A stretch of 64,000 bases of DNA, taken from NCBI GenBank assembly GCA_013396755.1, contig VWZF01001835.1, forward strand, positions 310,001-374,000, in the 5' to 3' direction. The notes under the pieces were generated by a model. That model was not told the DNA's origin. It made no database searches and saw only the letters and a program-made list of their open reading frames with translations. This stretch comes from Sclerurus mexicanus (taxonomy: Eukaryota; Chordata; Aves; Passeriformes; Furnariidae). Positions 60,468 to 64,000 of the stretch are shown in pieces. Numbering within the stretch: position 1 is the first letter of the stretch; every line of letters starts with the position of its first letter. The position numbers and the translations under genes were made by a program.

Positions 60468-60700
60468 TGTGCTGGTTTAAGGGTAAACCGGCAGGAGAAA
60501 TGGACCCACCACGAGAGAGATTATAAGTCAGAGTTACAATTTAATGAAAGGTATTACAATAAATACACTGACACAAAGAGAAACCTGCTTTCAACTCACC
60601 AAAAACCCAGCANCAGAGATTTTCTTTCAAGCTAACTGTCTTTTGATACTGTATTTGCCTTTGAAACTATGGAGAAAGTTCTCCTGGAAGGGCATAAAGG
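60468..60700 (-). mobile_element. probable LTR 3' portion in reverse orientation
   Basis: On the minus strand the element would end in TTACCCTTAAACCAGCACA, an LTR terminus similar to the neighbouring ERVL LTR end. An ATTAAA lies in the expected place (60540-60545 on the minus strand), and an AT-rich stretch follows. The other end and a target duplication could not be found, so the right boundary is a guess and the copy may be truncated. An unresolved N is at 60613. Confidence 0.45.
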
Positions 60701-63489
60701 GAAAAAAAAAATCATTATAATCTTTTTTGACTCTATGACTGCTCTTCACTAAGGCATGAAAAGCCTCGGGTGACATGACATAGGCCAACTGTTTCACTTA
60801 TCAAAACTAGGTAACCCAAGACCTCAACAAATCTGTCTGCATGGTTGTTTTTGACCTCTTATCGAGTGTTTGTCAATTGTCACTTTGACTCACAGTCCTG
60901 CATTAAGAGGTCAGAGAAATATTGCTTTGGTGGGGCAGATTTATATTGACACAGTTGTTTTTTTCAGCACTATATCATCAAGTTTATGTTTTGCTGCCCT
61001 GATGATTTAAACACATAAAAATATAGCACCAGCCAAAGGACAAGAACAAGAAGCGTATTTTTTTTTCTCTTTTATGTCATTTCACTTGTGCTGAACATCA
61101 AAAGTTTTAGACTCTGTGTTGGGTATGTAGACCTTAATGCTGAAAGACAATTTCTGTCTATATGTGCATCTCTAAGTGCATAGCTATGCAAAAAATAAGG
61201 GTACACACATTTTCTGCTCTGGTAATCCCACTTAACACTGTGTAAAGAGACATTACATCATCTGAAGATCCTTGCTGGAGAATATTTCATTGCATAGAAG
61301 CTTTGGAGTAAAATGTAATTTGTAATTGTATTTATGTGCCAAAATTGTAATTTCTTCAATTTCATTTTCTTACCCCCCAACACAAAGAAAGAGAAGGAGC
61401 ATGTAGTGATGAGTCAGAGTGGTTGTTTGAGAGTGACAGGAGTGTGATAGAAGTCTTAGCCCAATAACATACATTAGAGCAGAACCATCTCTTTAACATG
61501 AACTGAGACAGATCAGTCATGGGTCACAGAGCAGGGAATTGCAAATGGATCTTTGCCACCAGTCTTGATCACAAAAAAACGAAGTAAAGCCACTGTGGAA
61601 AATCAAGGCAAGACCATAACAGTATAAAGGCAGATATCATTGCATATTTACAAAGGAAAAGAATAAATGAAAACCACAAATATACACCTAACATAGATTT
61701 TTATGTGGTAAGCTACTGAGTCGTTTTCAGTAACTGTTTGCTTAAGCGTACCTTTGGCTATTCTCTTTATCCTATTTACTCGCTCTGGAGATAGTTTTCC
61801 AAATCTCTGATCTACTTCAAATAAATAAATTCCAGAAAGTAAATACTAGAAAAAATGCACCTAGTTATTTGTTGAAGAAGCGTTTACTGTGTTCTTGAAA
61901 TGTACTAAACCCTCTGCCCATCTGCAGCCAGGAGAATATTTACAATGCATGTTCAGTAAAAACTTTTACCTGGAACTCTGTTTTAATTTTTTCAAAATAT
62001 GACTGCTGGAGCCTGTTGAGATTTTATCGTAGGACATGGATTTGTCCTTCAGAGCTCACTGTTTATAATGCAGATAGTGAAAAGATGAAATCATAGCTAT
62101 GCAGAAAAAAATCACACATGCTGAAAATAAAATCTTTTTTTTTTTTTTGAATGGTTTGTGCTTATCCTGGTTCAAAGAAAGACTTATTTCAGTGCACAAC
62201 AATGGAATAAAATAGAGAGCCACCAACTTGTGGCCAGAGGGCAGCCTCTGTGATGGCTGCTGCTTTGCTTCTCTCCTGGCCCTACTTTGCAGTGGGGTCT
62301 GCCAGCTTCAAGAACACCTGGACCTGCTGGTGGGAGGGATTGAAGTGGCCAGCTCAGACACATCAGAGACACACAGGTGGGAGCTTGGTGGATTTTTTGA
62401 TTGGTGATTTTATTTTATTTTGTTCTTTATTATTTACTATTTGAAATTTAAAGGGGTTTTATCTATTTCCAAGCCACATGTTTGAAAAGCAAGATAACAT
62501 CACTGAGAAAGAATCAGCAATCATAAATTATTTCTACAAAATATGTCTTACAATCTCTGTACAGCAATTCCCAGGAAATTAATATTCCTGCAAACTCTTA
62601 GTATCTCATCTAAAATAAGCAAGCAAACAAGAAGCTAGAATGGCTTGACAAGACTTTCATGATATCTGCCAAACTCAGCTAGTATTAAATATGCTATTAA
62701 GAAGTATAAGCTGCAAATTCCTGTGCTTATGAACTTGAGACCATTCTCTGGTCCAGTCCAAATAGACTCTGTTTACACTGATTTAGTAGCCTTATGAGAT
62801 TGCCTAGTTGCTTTCCTGAGTTCTCTCAGCAGGTGAAGTTACTTGCTGAGCTGCACAAAATCATGCTGGGAAATAGCTGTGCCATGTAGATCTTGCCCGT
62901 ATTTATTTAATGTTATGTTACTCCTCGAAAATGAAAAGCATTTATATTTAAAACATAGTCAATGTGATTATGACCTATAAAAACAAAAGAAAAGACTGGG
63001 TAACAAATGAAACTATAACTTATGTGCTGGTTTTGATGTCTTTGTTTCTACTGCTTCAGCAGCAGCTGTCTTTGTGGGTTTGTAGACCATGAACAGTATG
63101 TTAGTTTTATATCCCTCCCTTTCTCTGGTTATAGGTCTCGCTCCAACCACTGGCATGCTGTCTCATTAAAGCCTATGTACCCTGAACCGCTTTTGGATTA
63201 GGAAGGCAGGAGATCTCTGAAAAGTCATGTATCAGACATGACAGCTATGTTTGGAGGTCCTTAGGAGCCATACATCTCCCTGGAATGGGTCTAAAGAATG
63301 GTACAGGCCTTCCTGACCTCTGCATGTCCCAAAGGACAGAACCTTGTTACATATTGTTTGTGCTGAAGTAGCAAACTCAAGCTCAGCATGTGTAATGAGA
63401 ACACCTTTGCTCTAAAGTGCAATGAGACACAGAGTGTCATTCAGCTCATTAATGTAGGTGTAAAGTAATATTTGCCCTGGTATTATCAC
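60701..63489. other. unique DNA with a GC-richer patch
   Basis: The patch 62220-62400 is GC-richer and contains an acceptor-like CCCTACTTTGCAG and a donor-like CACAG|GTGGGA that bound about 82 nt, but no recognisable peptide. A poly-T run lies at about 62138-62149. The rest is AT-rich and unassigned. Confidence 0.5.
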
Positions 63490-64000
63490 TCTGTTCCATC
63501 AAAATGAGTACACCAACCTCCAACCACACATTGTACTGCAGAGCACAACCATCTGAGCCTGACAGTTCAGCCTGTTTTCAGAACACCTCACTCCCTGCTT
63601 GTCTAATCTGTGCTTCAATGCATGAGGATGTCCCAAGACATTGCCTAAAATTTTGCTGAAGTTGAGATAAACACCACCCACTGCTCTTCCCTCATCCACC
63701 AAGCCAATCATTGTAGGAGTGTGTCAGGTTGGTCAGAGATGACTTTCCCTTCATAAATTCATGCTGACTACTTGCAAATACCTTCATGTCCTTCATGTGT
63801 TTGGAAGCTGGTCCCAAGACTGTTTGTTCTTACTAGGGTCTGAAAAACAGCAGACCATAGTTCACCGGATCCTCCTCTCTGCCCTTTTTGAAGGACATTT
63901 GCTTTCCTCCAGTCCTCAAGCATCCTCCACTGGATAATCAAGAGTGGCTTCATAAAGACATCAGCAAGCTCTCTCAACAGTTGTGGATGCTGAAAAGCAG
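63490..64000 (-). mobile_element. CR1 LINE, central reverse-transcriptase region, continuing past the window
   Basis: Reverse-complement CR1 RT sequence runs to the window edge. The minus strand reads MIGLVDEGRAVGGVYLNFSK (around 63652-63711), equivalent to the RT motif that carries a catalytic Asp in active elements; here the motif reads YLNFSK, with Asn at the Asp position. Nucleotide phrases such as TTCATAAATTCATGCTGAC and CTTTCCTCCAGTCCTCAAGC are typical. Several frameshifts are present. The element's 5' part should lie beyond 64000. Confidence 0.9.

Noticed and set aside
62290..62371. 82-nt stretch with acceptor- and donor-like borders
   Set aside because: It sits in a GC-richer patch with no recognisable peptide, and the donor is only moderate. 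Not strong enough to list as an exon.
63022..63110. TGTGCTGGTTTTGATG resembling the start of the bird ERVL LTR
   Set aside because: Only the first dozen or so bases match. The following sequence does not follow the LTR at 59226 and no end or target duplication was found.

Overview
The window looks like bird genomic DNA, from a long intron or an AT-rich gene desert. The evidence is the repeat content: many CR1 non-LTR retrotransposon pieces, several ending in the typical bird 8-bp tail (ATTCTATG/ATTCTGTG type), and endogenous-retrovirus LTRs of a type widespread in birds. Alu, L1 and bacterial-type gene organisation are absent. Most of the rest is unique, AT-rich sequence. I recognise no complete protein-coding gene, and I noticed no tRNA, rRNA or snRNA gene and no CRISPR array by eye. 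Nearly all open reading frames of 60-130 codons are chance ORFs in AT-rich DNA or decayed CR1 reverse-transcriptase reading frames. Layout: 1-8683 is unique sequence with a few speculative short exon candidates. 8684-9633 is a minus-strand CR1 3' part whose RT C-terminal frame is still open for 130 codons. 9634-33155 is mostly unique, with a short CR1 tail (about 11749), a 97-bp pure purine tract (15265), a triple 13-bp repeat (21973), an assembly gap (26166), a poly-C run (26387), a T-rich stretch (26300-27430), a 22-unit TTA microsatellite (28096), a probable very old CR1 remnant (29470) and an AT dinucleotide repeat (32502). 33156-36203 is a cluster of three CR1 pieces; the last is split by a 756-bp solo LTR with matching ends and a near-perfect 5-bp target duplication. 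36204-45290 is unique sequence with two more CR1 pieces. 45291-46313 is a long ERVL-like LTR with internal repeats. 46314-59225 is unique apart from CR1 3' ends at 53536 and 56981. 59226-59806 is a clean 581-bp solo ERVL-type LTR with a perfect 5-bp duplication; a probable opposite-strand LTR end follows at 60468. The window ends inside a minus-strand CR1 reverse-transcriptase region. The history that can be read is one of repeated CR1 and ERV insertion into non-coding DNA, with one clear nesting event that orders two insertions. The most speculative but most testable items are several short stretches bounded by good splice signals. Four of them on the plus strand (365, 7335, 12591 and 27216) happen to be reading-phase compatible. 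They were found by eye in a large search space and could be chance.
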